Below are positions 37,091 through 49,194 of a stretch of DNA of 64,000 nucleotides, piece after piece. The stretch comes from Mucor racemosus (taxonomy: Eukaryota; Mucoromycota; Mucoromycetes; Mucorales; Mucoraceae): NCBI GenBank assembly GCA_027405735.1, contig JAPEHQ010000003.1, forward strand, positions 1,550,001-1,614,000, written 5' to 3'. The translations under genes and the position numbers were made by a program. Within the stretch, counting starts at the first letter, position 1; every line of letters begins with the position of its first letter. Under the pieces are notes generated by a model that worked only from the letters and a program-made list of their open reading frames with translations, ran no database searches and was not told the origin of the DNA.

Positions 37091-37884
37091 AATGAGTCAC
37101 TCTATTCTTGCTATTGGTACCTCAATGTATTTATAGCATTTCGGATTCCTGATAGGTAAAGCAATGACAGTAAACCTAGTGGCAGTGTTATGATATTTTT
37201 TTTAGAAAGGTGATTTTCAAAATCGGAGCGTGCAACATTTAGACATGCTAGAATTATTATTAAACTACCATTAGAAAGGTCAGAAGTAGGACAATATTTT
37301 GACTTTTAAAAAATAAATTTAGCTTGTGTATTAGAGTAGCTACAGCTTTTTGAAGCTGTAATTTTTGTTTAAAAAACGCGTTGAAGCAGTAATGCCTACT
37401 TCGACGGGCTGAGTTTAAACGTCGAATGAGCCGTTTTGAAGAAATAACCAAATCAAGTTGGATATTTGAGATTATATGGATACAATGCATAATAAAAACT
37501 ATCTCTTTCAAAGCATTTTAATATATTAATCCTAAATCTAAGCTATGGGAGCTATTATATAGAGAATATCAAAAGCCAGACCGCTTTAATTGTTATCTAT
37601 AAGCAGGAGCATGCTGTATGATATTTGCATTTTAGCCAACCTTAAAGGATTTTTATTACTTGGTAAATGCTCAATTTGTAAAAAAAAGCTAATATTGAGT
37701 AGTTAAATTCTCTCAAAAGTAGTTATATATTTTTTTCAAGCTCTTTATATAGTATTAAAAGAAATTGTATGACTTTTAAAGAAAAAAAATTAAAGTAATT
37801 GTTGGAGCAGGTAGTAATTCCGCAAACGTAATATGTGCTCTGCGAGTTTATTTATATGCCGTTATGATCATTCGATGATATTAT

Positions 37885-39125
37885 TTAGTGGTAAATATCA
37901 GCATTATAGATACCAATGGCGATACTAAGTCCTGCTAATGTAATTCCCGATACCATTACTAATACTTCTTTTGCGTAATCCACTTTATACCAACTGATTC
38001 GGCTTGCATTTGGTTCGGCAACACAGTAATATGCATACATGGGAAATGAAATTCCATAGATAAATTGGAAAATGACCCACCTACATATGTTTAGAATGTG
38101 TGTTATTTTATATAAACAAATACATCAAACTTACATATAAAAATGATTTGTAAATGTTACTAAAGCATTTCCAATAGCATGAAGTGTTGCAGCAATGTAA
38201 ATGATAGCAACATTTGAATGAGGATATACCATAACTTCATATTTCAACTTTTTACTAGAGTCATTATTCAATTCCTTTTGTTGTTGTTGCAATTGCTGTA
38301 CCAATTGATCACATTCTCTGGTGTAATCATCAATAGACTCACATTCATCATCATCAGTAGTAGCAACCAATGTACCAATACTGGCTTTTTTATGCAATCC
38401 TTTGTTATGATAATATAATCTACCCAAGTCAATGCTAAGTGCAAAATCTGTAGCTAAGCCCTGAAATTTAAAGAAAAGTGCGTCTAATGGCCATGGTAAT
38501 ACAATAACAATAAACATTGTGGACAATAAATAGACGAAGCAAACTGATACGAAGTTTCGCTCTCTAAAAAAAAAACCTAGATGTTAAACAATGAACAGTG
38601 CATCCATTGTATGTAACTTACAATAACGATTTTTGTCTAAGCATGATATGTGATAACAGTGCAATTTCAAACAAGTTATGAAATACACCAAATGCTGCCC
38701 AAATTCTACCTGCATTCATCATTGAAAATGTAAATGAAGCAAAGAATGTTGAGATAAGATATAACAAGATCAAAGCATTGAATGGTCCAATTGCTCTACG
38801 ACTACGAGGCAATGTTGGTAAATGGACCCAAAAGATATGATACAAGGAATATATCGTAGATACAGCGATAATGATAACACTAAAGATGGTCGTAGCATTA
38901 AATGCATCATCATTATAATCTAATATCTTGTGTGTCAATATCTAGATGTTGGGGGGGGGGGAGGTTTAAAGTTTAAATACCTTCAATATGAGAAATCCAT
39001 GTGGGAACTGCAAATAATTTACTAAATCCTCTGCTTGGTGCATTTGGAATCTCGGATATCCATTTTGCATCCACTTGAGATGAGATTAATAGTAATAAAG
39101 ATGATATGAGTAAGCGTGAAATCAT
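37885..39125 (-). CDS. Unrecognised multi-pass membrane protein with signal peptide
   Basis: Four exons (39125-38981, 38919-38622, 38563-38135, 38080-37885) join in frame to 355 residues. An N-terminal signal sequence (MISRLLISSLLLLISSQVDA) is followed by a short lumenal part and about six to seven hydrophobic helices. A loop of about 70 residues rich in acidic residues and glutamine (QQLQQQQKELNND) separates the middle helices from the last ones. The start at 39125 gives the signal sequence; an upstream ATG would not. I do not recognise the family. The helix count and single polar loop would fit a fungal integral membrane protein of the secretory system or plasma membrane, but no motif supports a reaction. 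Confidence 0.75.
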
Positions 39126-39272
39126 TTTAAAATGTTGTTTGATATTCGTTATTTTATTTAACATGTTCTTTATATAATATACAGGATTTACGGCCGGACG
39201 TACGGCTTGAATAAAGGATCGTTATGTTTGAATATTGACCGTATATCTTTAAATTCATAAAACCGACACATA

Positions 39273-39273
<1 letters not shown>

Positions 39274-39310
<37 letters not shown>
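39274..39310. repeat. Poly-A homopolymer, about 37 bases
   Basis: An uninterrupted A run between the membrane protein gene and THI5. No retroposed gene lies next to it, so it is probably a nucleosome-free promoter tract rather than a retroposon tail. Confidence 0.8.
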
Positions 39311-39312
<2 letters not shown>

Positions 39313-39611
39313 TTAACAAAAAATCGGATTCGATTATGCAAGTTGAGTCATCGTGTGAACCATCTAAATTTGCATTTATGGTATGATATTTTCATTAAAA
39401 TACGTAAATGCACGCTTTAATTGTAGATGTGTTGCTTTGTTACACTAAATGTTGGGTACTATAGGGTTCATCTAGTTTTTTTTATATTGATCGTTGGTCT
39501 AAAATGACAAATTAAGTTTAATTCCATCTAACGCAGAAACATGTATAAATACAGAGACAATCTATTCAGAAAAGAAGAAACAAAAAGTAATTTTACTCTA
39601 TATCTCATAAA

Positions 39612-40709
39612 ATGACTACTTCTACTACTGATAAAATCACTGTACTTTTAAACTGGAAAGCTACACCTTACCATTTGCCACTCTTTTTGGCTTCCAAGAT
39701 GGGTTATTTCACGGAAGAAGGAATTAAGGTTGCTATTCTTGAGCCCAACGATCCTTCCGATGTTACCGAAATTATCGGCTCTGGCAAGGTAGATCTTGGA
39801 TTAAAGGCAATGATTCATACGATCGCCGGGAACGCTCGCGGCTATCCGATCAAGTCTATCGGTACTCTTTTAGATGAACCTTTCACTGGTGTAATTCATT
39901 TGAGCCATAAAAGTGGTATTACAAATGATTTTACTTCTCTTCGTGGTAAACGCATTGGTTATGTTGGTGAATTTGGCAAGATTCAATTGGATGAATTGAC
40001 TAGCCATTTCAATATGACACCCAAGGACTATGATGCTGTTCGTGTTGGCATGAATGTTACTGATGCTATCATTCGTGGTGAAATTGATGCTGGTATTGGT
40101 ATCGAAAATGTCCAACAAGTTGAATTGGAAGAATGGTCTGTTCAACAAGGAAGATCTCGGGATGATGTCAAGATGCTTCGTATTGATGAACTCGCTGAAT
40201 TAGGATGTTGTTGCTTCTGCTCGGTAAGATAACTGATGTTTTACATGAATATAATCATTGGTTTTAATATAATTAAATAGATCTTGTACATTGGTAACGA
40301 AGAATTCATCAAGAATAACCCTGAAAAAGTACGCAAATACCTTGCTGCTATTAAGCGTGCTACTGATGACATGATTGCTGATCCTGTTGCTGCTTACAAA
40401 AAATACACTGAAATGAAGCCTCATTTGGATTCTGATATTAATCGCAAGATCTTTCAAAGATCATTCCGTTACTTTTCTCGTGATCTCAAGAACGTTGAAC
40501 GTGATTGGAACAAGGTTACCAATTATTGTAAACGTCTTGATATCGTTGATAGCGATTTTGTCCAAAATCAAACTAATGAATTCTTGAGTTGGCCAATGCT
40601 TCCCGAATCCCAACCCGGTGTTGAGCCTGCTACTGTCGAAACAGGTGTTGTTGAAGGCGGATGTCGTCGTTGCCAACATAGTAGTATTTCCCTCCCAGTC
40701 TTTGCTTAA
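39612..40709 (+). CDS. THI5: HMP-P synthase, thiamine pyrimidine biosynthesis
   Basis: Two exons (39612-40223, 40281-40709) encode 346 residues. The protein is a Thi5/NMT1/Thi12-type enzyme, which makes 4-amino-5-hydroxymethyl-2-methylpyrimidine phosphate from its own active-site histidine and PLP with iron and oxygen; each molecule acts once. Visible hallmarks are [14 protein letters not shown] at residues 14-27, LKAMIHT with lysine 65 and histidine 69 (by alignment the PLP lysine and donor histidine), and the iron-site motif CCCFC at 199-203. The single coding intron falls directly after that motif. Length matches the family. A TPP riboswitch lies 130 bp behind the stop codon, which makes thiamine control of this gene very likely. 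The stop codon TAA is followed at once by GTAAGT, a good splice donor for a 3' UTR intron. Confidence 0.96.
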
Positions 40710-40837
40710 GTAAGTATCTTTATGTTGATTTTTTGTATAAATTTTGTATACTAACTATCTAATTCTGCCATTTTACCGCATTTTATCTGTTTATTTTCTC
40801 TTTTTTTTTTGTTTTCTATTTATTTTTAATTATTATG

Positions 40838-40952
40838 AACAGACGCTAGGGGGGCCTGAATTTGCTACATTGGCATATTCTTAAATTGGCTGAGAACTTT
40901 AAACTCTTTGTACCTGATCAGGTTAATACCTGCGTAGGGAAGCGTTTCTGTT
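40838..40952 (+). promoter_or_regulatory. TPP riboswitch in the 3' UTR of THI5
   Basis: The conserved thi-box elements are present in order: AGGGGGGCC (J-P2 side), GGCTGAGA, ACCTGATC, GGTTAATACCTGCGTAGGGA. The ends AACAGACGCT and AGCGTTTCTGTT form a P1 closing helix of about ten pairs. The P3 region between GGGGCC and GGCTGAGA is longer than in bacterial aptamers, as usual in eukaryotes. Family knowledge: TPP binding stabilises P1 and P4-P5 contacts and in eukaryotes changes splicing. Here the AG at 40841-40842, preceded by a T-rich tract, is a candidate 3' splice site inside P1. It cannot serve the neighbouring downstream gene, which is on the other strand. Confidence 0.93.
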
Positions 40953-41035
40953 TAATTCTATAATGATAAATAAAAACCTTTATATGAATTGTAATATGCA
41001 TTGGATTTCTTTTTATTATTATGTTAATGTATAAT

Positions 41036-43269
41036 TTATGGAGTATCTTTAGGGCAAATGATTTCTTTATAGTCCTTAATAGTACCAGAAAATTTGTTGA
41101 GCACACCACCTTCACAAATCCAAATTTCATTACAGACAGTATTAATAAATCTTTCATCGTGAGAAACAATAATAACACCACCCTTATATTCTGCAAGAGC
41201 ATCTTGTAAAGCATCCATAGATTCCATATCCAAATGGTTAGTAGGTTCATCAAGAACCAAAATATGAGGATTTTGCATACTAAGGCATGCAAATGCGACG
41301 CGAGACTTTTGACCACCAGATAATGTCTTCATAATTTGAAGACCTACCATACCAGTAATACCAAATGAACCTAAATGACGACGATATTCTTCTTCTGTCT
41401 TACCAGGGAATTGATCAGCCATGAATCCAACAGCATTTTTAGTTAAATCAAGTTGATCAATGTGATGTTGGGTAAAATAAGCAATACGAAGACGACCATT
41501 ACGATGAACAACACCTGAAGATGGTTTGTTTTCTTCCGTTAATAATTTCAACATGGTAGATTTACCAGCACCGTTAGGACCAACAACTGCAATACGAGAA
41601 TCCATTCTTAAATCAATGTTGACATGACGAATAATTGTCTTTTCAGAATTATAGCCAAATGTAACTTCATCCATTTGAAGAATAGGTGGTGACAATTGAT
41701 CAGGATTAGGGAATTGGAAAGTGATCAATTTCTCATCCTCAGGAGGCTCCAAGACGGGTAACTTTTCGAGAATCTTGATTTTAGATTGAGCTTGAGGTGC
41801 ACGTTTAGCATTGTATCTCCAACGGTCGATAAAATCTTGAAGATGTTTACGGTATTGTTCTTGAGATTCATATTCTTTGAATTGAGCTTTACGACGTTCT
41901 TGCTTGGTAGCATGAAAGTTGGTAAAGTTACCCTTGTAGTAATCCAATTTCTCAGAATGCATGTATAAAATATCTGTAGCGACTTCATCCAAGAATTCTC
42001 TGTCGTGAGAAACAACAAGCAATGTATTGGGCCAAGTTTTAAGATAGTTTTCTAACCAAACAATAGCAGGAATATCCAACATGTTATCAGGTTCATCAAG
42101 CATAAGAACATCAGGCTTACAGAACAAGGCACGAGCAAGTGAGATTCTCATTCTCCAACCACCAGAGAACTCCTTGGTAGGTCTCTTTTGTTCGGCAGTT
42201 CCAAAACCAAGACCAGCCAAAATAGCAGAAGCCTTACTTTCAGCCTTATCACTTTCAATTTCGGTAAGTTTGTTGAATATTTCCTTGAGTTCTGTATTCA
42301 ATTGATCCTTTTCAGCTTCGATAGCCTTCTTTTCATCTTCAGATAATTCCTCTTCGTGATCTTGTTCAGATTCGAGAGCATTGATTCTTAAAGACAAATC
42401 ACGCTCTTTACCGAGCAAATGTTCACGCCAGACATCAGCACGAAGAACCATTTCAATAGCAGGTGTATCATCACCATGCACCTACAATTAATTAGAATAA
42501 AGTTGCCATATAAACAAATGTATCCACTTACTTCTTGTTCGACATAAAGGAGCGAAATGTGTTGAGGTACAGAAATTTCACGACGAGACATGGCTCTAAG
42601 CAAAGTGGATTTACCGATACCGTTTTTACCAACAACACCATAACGTCTACCAAATGCAACTGTCAAGTTGGCATCTGTTAAAATACGACGACCAGCAAAT
42701 GAAATATCAAAGTTCTCAATCTTAATGTCCTTGTTCTTTCCTTTGGTAGTAGTGTAATCCAAAATAGGATTGTACAATTTGTATTCTTCTTGCAATGCTC
42801 TTTGTTCATCCAGCAAACGAGAAGCTTCGTATTCTACCTTCATGTTGCTCTTTTCATTACGTTTAGCCATCTTGGCAGCAATCTTTAGCTCTGCTTTACG
42901 TAATTTATCTTGGTTGACTTGAGATTGAACACGACGACCTGAAGCATGTTCTAAATCAACAGCACCTCTACCGAGACTAGAAGTAGCGGATAATCCAGTT
43001 TGGCTACCCATAGTAAATGAGTGTTCTAATTTAGAAAGCTTGGCTGGAGCAGCAGCCTTTTGATTTGCTTGTAATAGACTCGATAAATGTTCACATAATT
43101 CATCAATTTTATCCTCATCGCCTCCAGCGTCAATTAAAATAGGCTTTACAAAATCAGCAATGGCATCTTCATCATCTTCAAAATCATTTTCTCTAAGGTA
43201 GCCATCAATATATTCGATAATGGCTTCATCAGCTCCGGGCACTGCCTTTCTAATAAGCTGAATAGACAT
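41036..43269 (-). CDS. GCN20: ABC-F ATPase, Gcn20/ABCF3 type
   Basis: Two exons (43269-42532, 42481-41036) encode 727 residues. It has a Gcn20-like N-terminal domain of about 190 residues (MSIQLIRKAVPGADEAIIEY) and two ATP-binding cassettes without membrane helices. The first cassette has Walker A GKNGIGKST, signature FSGGWRMR and Walker B VLMLDEP; the second has GPNGAGKST, TLSGGQKSR and ILVLDEPTNHLD. The first Walker B continues DNMLD instead of TNHLD, a change worth noting. Gcn20 works with Gcn1 on the ribosome to activate the Gcn2 kinase when amino acids are short. The start at 43269 was chosen because it begins the conserved N-terminal domain. It shares a 220 bp promoter with eIF3l. Confidence 0.94.
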
Positions 43270-43489
43270 TCTATAGGTTGCTTTAACAAAGAAGCTGAAC
43301 GAAAACTCTTTCTGTAACTTTTTGAAATGTTTAATCAACCGCAGTATCTCGGTGGCTTGATGTTATACCATCTCTACATTCGTGAAAAAAGTGACTCGAG
43401 ATCCTCCTATCTGTTTGTCCTTCCCTATCGAAATAGAATTTTTTGGGGGGATGTAAGGTTTTTCTTTTTCTCGAAATACAAAATACGAA
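43270..43489. promoter_or_regulatory. Divergent promoter between GCN20 and eIF3l genes
   Basis: Only 220 bp separate the two start codons. The block is pyrimidine-rich on each side. Two translation genes sharing one promoter region suggests common control; no defined element is identified. Confidence 0.6.
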
Positions 43490-45278
43490 ATGTATCAAGA
43501 TACTTTTGAAGAGGATGATTTGATTGCTGAGGTTGAGCTCGTTGCTCAAGCTCGTTACTCTCAAAATAACGATGTAGATGATGGTTTCGATACCGAAGGT
43601 AAATCAAGCGACATGCCGTTGTCATGGCAACCCAAAATATGCTAATAACCAAATTTAATTAGTTGTTTCTTCTCAAACCACTACTACACAAATCCCTGAT
43701 GGTGTTAGAAACTTCATCCTTCATTTTTATCGTAATGTCATTGATAACAATGTTTATGAACTTCACAACATCTACGACAGTTCTTTCAACAAGTTGACTG
43801 AAAAGTATTATCAGAAGCAAGCTTGGCCCGAGGCTGAAGTCGTTGCTCCTCTCGTCAACGATGGTAAATCGATTTATACACAATTCAGTTATTCACAGTA
43901 TTTATATTGAATATTTCTTAATAGATCAAGTTTTCTTGACATTGTATCGTGAACTCTACTATCGTCACATTTACGCTCATTTGACTCCTACTTTGGACCA
44001 ACGTTTCCATTCATATGAGAATTATTGTGATCTTTTCAACTACATTTTGAGTAAATATACAGCATTTACAATGGATACGCGCCATGTTTGTTTGCTAACT
44101 AATTTTTTTCTATCAAATTAGACTCTGAAGGACCTGTTTCATTAGAATTGCCTAATCAATGGCTTTGGGATATCATTGACGAATTCATTTATCAATTCCA
44201 ATCTTTCTGCAATTTCCGTGATCGCACCAAGAACAAGACTGATGCTGAAGCTGTTTTGATGCAAGAGAATTCTCAAATCTGGAGTTGTTATAGCGTTTTA
44301 AATGTTCTCTATTCTTTCATCCAAAAGTCTCGCATCAATGAGCAATTATTGGTCAGTAAGAATGGTGGTGATATGATGGAAGCTGCTGGTGAATACGGTT
44401 CTCGTCCTCTTTATAAGATGTTGGGTTACTTTTCCATTGTTGGCCTCGTTCGTGTCCACTGTTTGTTGGGTGATTACATTCTTGCTTTGAAGATGATGGA
44501 TAACATTGTCTTGAACAAGAAGGCCATGTTTGCTCGTGTCACTGCTTGTCATGTCACTACTTACTATTATGTTGGTTTCGCTTACATGATGCTTCGTAGA
44601 TATGCTGATGCCATCAAGGCTTTCTCTACCGTCTTGTCCTTCATTCAAAGAACTAAGCAATATCACTCTCGTTCATACCAATTCGATCAAATTGCCAAGA
44701 AGGGTGATCAAATGTACGCTCTTTTGGCCATCTGTATTGCTCTTTGCCCTACTAGATTAGATGAAAACATTCACTCTCAACTTCGTGAAAAGTATGGTGA
44801 ACAACTCTTCAAGATGCAAAAGGGTGAAGAATCTCTTCCTGTCTATGTTGATTTGTTCCAATTTGCTTGTCCTAAATTCCTTTCTCCCAGCGGTAAGGGA
44901 GCTGATGCTCATCAAAACCAACTCAAGGTATTCATGTCCGATATCAAAAACCAAATCAACCTTCCTACTCTCCGTTCATTCATGAAGCTTTACACTTCTA
45001 TGGGTATTGAAAAATTGGCTAAATTCTTGGAAGTTGATTCTGAAGAGCTCAAGACTCAATTATTGATCTTTAAGCAAAAGTCTCGTCAATACAAGTGGGT
45101 TGAAGGTAACCTTTTGGAAGGTGAATATTTACCTACTTCAGATCTTGATTTCTGTTTGAAGCAAGATGTTGTTCATATTGCCGAAAGCAAGGTGGGTCGT
45201 CGTTATGGCGATTGGTTCTTGCGTAATATCAACCGTTGTGAAGATATCTTGGCTAACTTGGAACTTAGCAAAGCTTAA
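43490..45278 (+). CDS. Translation initiation factor eIF3 subunit L
   Basis: Four exons (43490-43598, 43663-43863, 43925-44050, 44122-45278) encode 530 residues. Family segments include [68 protein letters not shown], and a C-terminal PCI domain ([20 protein letters not shown]). The subunit is part of the PCI/MPN octamer of eIF3, which helps 43S complex recruitment; it is present in filamentous fungi and animals but absent from budding yeast. The start gives the expected acidic N-terminus ([10 protein letters not shown]). Codon choice is biased to C- and G-ending codons compared with neighbours, in line with high expression. Three introns cluster in the first third. Confidence 0.95.
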
Positions 45279-45654
45279 ATTTACAAGTGATTAAATTTAT
45301 ACATATATTTTTTGTTTTGTCTCTTTATACATCACTATTTTCTTTTCTTTCATTTTGACACTCTTTTTTTTTTATAATTTTCCCTTTTCTTACCATTTCC
45401 TTTCTCCCTTTTTTGTTGTTAAATTAAAATTACATAAATCATTTATAACAACATATATTGAAAGTATTTCATGTTAAGTTTATGTTATATATCTTAGCTG
45501 TGAATTAGTATTGTACTTGAAACCAGTATTCGCAATTGTATGCATAAGCATTTTGAAACAGATTCTGTCATTCACAAGTGAAAATTGATATATCCATATT
45601 CTGCGAAATAATCGACCCTAAAATTGTTGATAAATAGGCTTATTCAGTCCTAAT

Positions 45655-47573
45655 ATAATAGATGTCCTATCACGAAATGTTACATAATCTATACCATCAT
45701 TGAATGGTCTCGTTACACACCTATTCAATATTTGATGCTTACTTGCATACAACATACCATTACATGTTAAGATTAGATGCAATAGTTAGTGTTTTGAGAA
45801 CCTTAGTAGACGTATCGTATTGCACCTTCACCCACGCTAAACAATATTTGAGATGTACCCAGGATCCTGAAAAATAGATACGAATTGGTTTCAGTATGTG
45901 GCCTGCCCCTGAATTTATTCGATGTCTTACGAACGGCTCAAAAACATATGAAATTCAGTGCTTTTCCTTTGAAACTGGGTCTTACTTTTCATCCCTGCTC
46001 TACTTTTTTTTTCAATAAATAACACCAAGATAAAATTATATGCCAATGTACCTGAGATATTCACCTTTAATTCAAAAACAAGTATCCGGAAATATCCTAT
46101 TTTTTACAATTGGTATTAATTTTTCAGAGCTAATGTTTCAGATTTTTACGCGTATTCCACTGCTAAAGAATTGGAAACTTTGAGGCTTCATATCTCTAAA
46201 AATAATTAAGCTATACTAATACTTTTTAATAATAAAACTTACTTGTTTCAAAGTGCTCTATAAAATATTCAAGTATAAAAAAATTCTGAGCACTTTTATT
46301 TATTTTTTCATTTTTTGTGGCATTTTTGTAGTAGATTTCAAAATCTTTGTAAAATTGAGTAGCAGCCTTTTTTCACTCATGTTATCAAGCTCGTTGAGCT
46401 CTCTCGGATCCAATTTAGATTTTTTTAAAATATTGATTTTTCGTGGAGATATCCTCAAAAATGTGTACAAAAAGATACCTCATTTCTAGCTTCCACTTTT
46501 CCCTTATATACCCTCATCCCAAATTCTGAATCTGAAAAAAATTTGCACAAACATCTTGTTTTCTCTACTAAAAATGCAGCTGGAAGATTCCGCAATAACT
46601 CAATCGATAGATAATAATTTTGCGCATCATTTCAATTAGTTATATTTAAAATATGCTTATAAAAAGTGATCTGTATCTTCAAAAAACCTCCAAATTTTCA
46701 ATTGCATTTTACGCAAAATTTAATGTGGAATGTTTTTTTTATTTTTGTCTAAATGTATGCAGAATTCAAAACTGTACAAAAGCTATTTAATACGCTAGGT
46801 CGACTTACTTTACAGCTCATGAGCCATTAAACGATTTTGATTTTTTCATCATTTTTCGTCCATTTTTTAAAATAAATTTTGGAACCCAGTTATCATAAGC
46901 TGTAAGCTGTGATAAAAACTATTATTTTGATTATCTCGACGAAAAATTAATATTTTCTGCTAAAACAAAAAATGCAGGGTAGCAATCAATTAGACCTATC
47001 TTGTGAATACAGAAATTAAGCCCTAGTTAATGAGTTTTAAGTTTTACAAAATAATAAACTAATTGCTACAAAAACGTAATTATAAAAAGCGATGGGAAAT
47101 ACAATTATAACTCTTCTAAGTTTATTAAAGGTATAAAGTAAAGCAACGATTCATCTACTCGATGGATCGTTGTGGTGTTTATATTAAATGTCTAATTCAA
47201 ATTACTAATGCAGTAATTTGATCATCTTGGTTTTAAAGCTGGTGGGAAAAGGGATCAGCAATTACTAATTCAAGTTATACAATTATCTATAATTGTTGTT
47301 TGTGATTTTAAATTATAGTTAAGTTTCTATATTTCATGATCTTGGTTCTCACACCAGATTCATGTTATTCATTACTAATTCAATTTGATGTGTGAAAGAC
47401 TGCCAGTAGTTCACATCACTAATATTTATAACTGCAGAAAAAAAAGAAAAAAAAACCTCATCCTTTTAAATACTGTATTGATCCAATTAATCTTCAATCA
47501 TATATGATGGTGGATTTAAATATATATTGCATAAAAGTTTATATTTCTACTTTCACAAATAACTGTGAATTGA
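45655..47573. repeat. Dispersed repeat family, copy 3, split by a second solo LTR
   Basis: Shares with copy 4 (53838-55185) an upstream block of about 330 bp that is almost identical, starting GTCCTATCACGAAATGTTAC. From there it follows the same order of landmarks as the other copies, up to TATCTTGTGAATACAG and a tail shared with copy 1 (AAAAAAAAGAAAAAAAACCTC, ending AATAACTGT). It is interrupted at 47064-47418 by the LTR listed next. Confidence 0.88.
47064..47418. mobile_element. Solo LTR nested in repeat copy 3
   Basis: A 355 bp insertion starting TGCTACAAAA and ending TTCACATCA, flanked by the 5 bp duplication CTAAT at 47059-47063 and 47419-47423. The empty site is seen in repeat copy 1, where AATAAACTAATATTTACAAC is continuous. 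TG...CA ends, size and a 5 bp duplication fit an LTR of a Ty1- or Ty3-type retrotransposon. No internal genes are present. Confidence 0.75.
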
Positions 47574-49194
47574 GAAAACCATCAGCAAAACATGATATTT
47601 TTGTCTAATGTCCAATAAAACCACCTGCTGCTGTGTTCTATATTTTCATGTTTGATAAATAATACTTAAAAAAAGAATACAATTAAAGGAGAGTGAGTAA
47701 TGAATCAGTTCTTCAACTGTATAATAAAAACAAGATATCGTTTATTTAGATATAAAAGCATGGCCTTTTATATTGATTTGACATTGAGATTCTGAGATGT
47801 AATTTAAAGCAATATTGAACCATTAGATCTGTTTGATAGTGATCTATGGATTTGAATGGATCAACCATAATTTAACTGTTCCTGCAGAGCTTGTGAGTTG
47901 TCTTGTTTCAATGCTGCGCAGAATATGCTTGATTGGATGTCGATTTGATTGCTACTTGATTGATTGACCGCTGGGATAAAATAATATGGTGTTATAATTG
48001 AGATCCAAGCGTTATTGGTAATCGCTGGATAAACTTAGTACGCTAGAAGTCTTTTATATCCAGTATCAAGAGTTTGAATTTCAATAAATCTCGTAGTCGA
48101 TAAATTATAAAAAGATGCATTGATACTGTAGAAGGTGATAACATATGGTACTTAGTAGTGACATGGTGACATACAACATAATATATGTTTCATATTTTTG
48201 CCAATGGTCACTCTTTCAAAAAAAAGCCGAACAATCTCCGGAAGCGGCCGTCTAATAATAATATTTCCAAACTTTAAATCTCTGAAAAAAATTACCGGAC
48301 AGCCCGGACGCGGCTGCTTAAACATTCCAAGCAATTATAAGATGCAAGTATCGAAATTTCATACAAAAATTAAGTTTCGGCTGTATTGCTGCTATTAATT
48401 ATTCAAAGGCTTATTTTGATTAAAGCATAAATACAACCTACTACGACATTATTAGCTTGATAACGGACTGAACTTAAAAAATATAAGATGATACAAACGG
48501 ATTCAAAAAGAGTCCATAAAATTACAAATTTAAAGGATTTATATATAAAAGCACTACGGCCTACGGCCGACCTGTGCTGCACAAGATGATTTTGTTGTGC
48601 CTAGGTGGGCTGCACAGCAATGTCAACTACCGATAATAATACTTAAACGTCCTCTTTATGTATAATTAAAGTTGTATTGCAATGTGTTCTAGATATTTTT
48701 TCTCAAAAACGCTAGATTCCAAATATTGACCTCAAAAACTACAAGCAGAAAATTGTAAATCTTTGTTTCTTGAATGAGTTGTTCCTATATAAACAAACAG
48801 TAGACAACGTTATCTACTGGATACATTTACTTTAAAACGCATCGAATTGTTTTTTTTGAAGAAGATGTCAAATGATATTGTCAACATTTAATATTTTATT
48901 GATATACTACATAGGTTCATAAAATAAAGAAAGAGGGATAAATTTACAAAAAAAATTGTGTATCCATGCCATGTGTAAAATCATACACGACGATTTTACC
49001 AAGATTTGAGCAACATACAATCTTACTAAAATCGAACTGCAGATTAAGAATTCTATATAAAAAAAGTTATTAGTTTGGGGCTTGTAAGATCATAGTAAAT
49101 ACATATCTTCCATGTAGTGTCTGATTTAATGTTATTGTTACTTTTCCCTCTTCTAAATTCCATATTTTGAGACTTCCATCATAACTTCCAATTT
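47574..49194. other. Gene-poor region with a degenerate GC-rich direct repeat
   Basis: No gene seen. Within 48236-48330 two similar strings (CCGGAAGCGGCCGTCTAA and CCGGACGCGGCTGCTTAA, each followed by ATTCC or ATTTCC and AA) lie about 60 bp apart in the same orientation. Another GC-rich block with CCTACGGCCGACC is at 48560-48580. Confidence 0.5.

Larger units (their letters stand above)
35180..37884. other. Gene-poor intergenic region with hairpins and a gene fragment
   Basis: About 2.7 kb. It contains three separate inverted repeats and one degenerate coding fragment, each listed on its own. The rest is AT-rich with no coding signal. Confidence 0.55.

Noticed and set aside
39274..39310. Poly-A tail of a retroposed gene
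   Set aside because: No coding sequence or target duplication is next to it on either strand.
44346..44954. Minus-strand open frames inside eIF3l
   Set aside because: Opposite-strand shadows of a well-supported coding exon.
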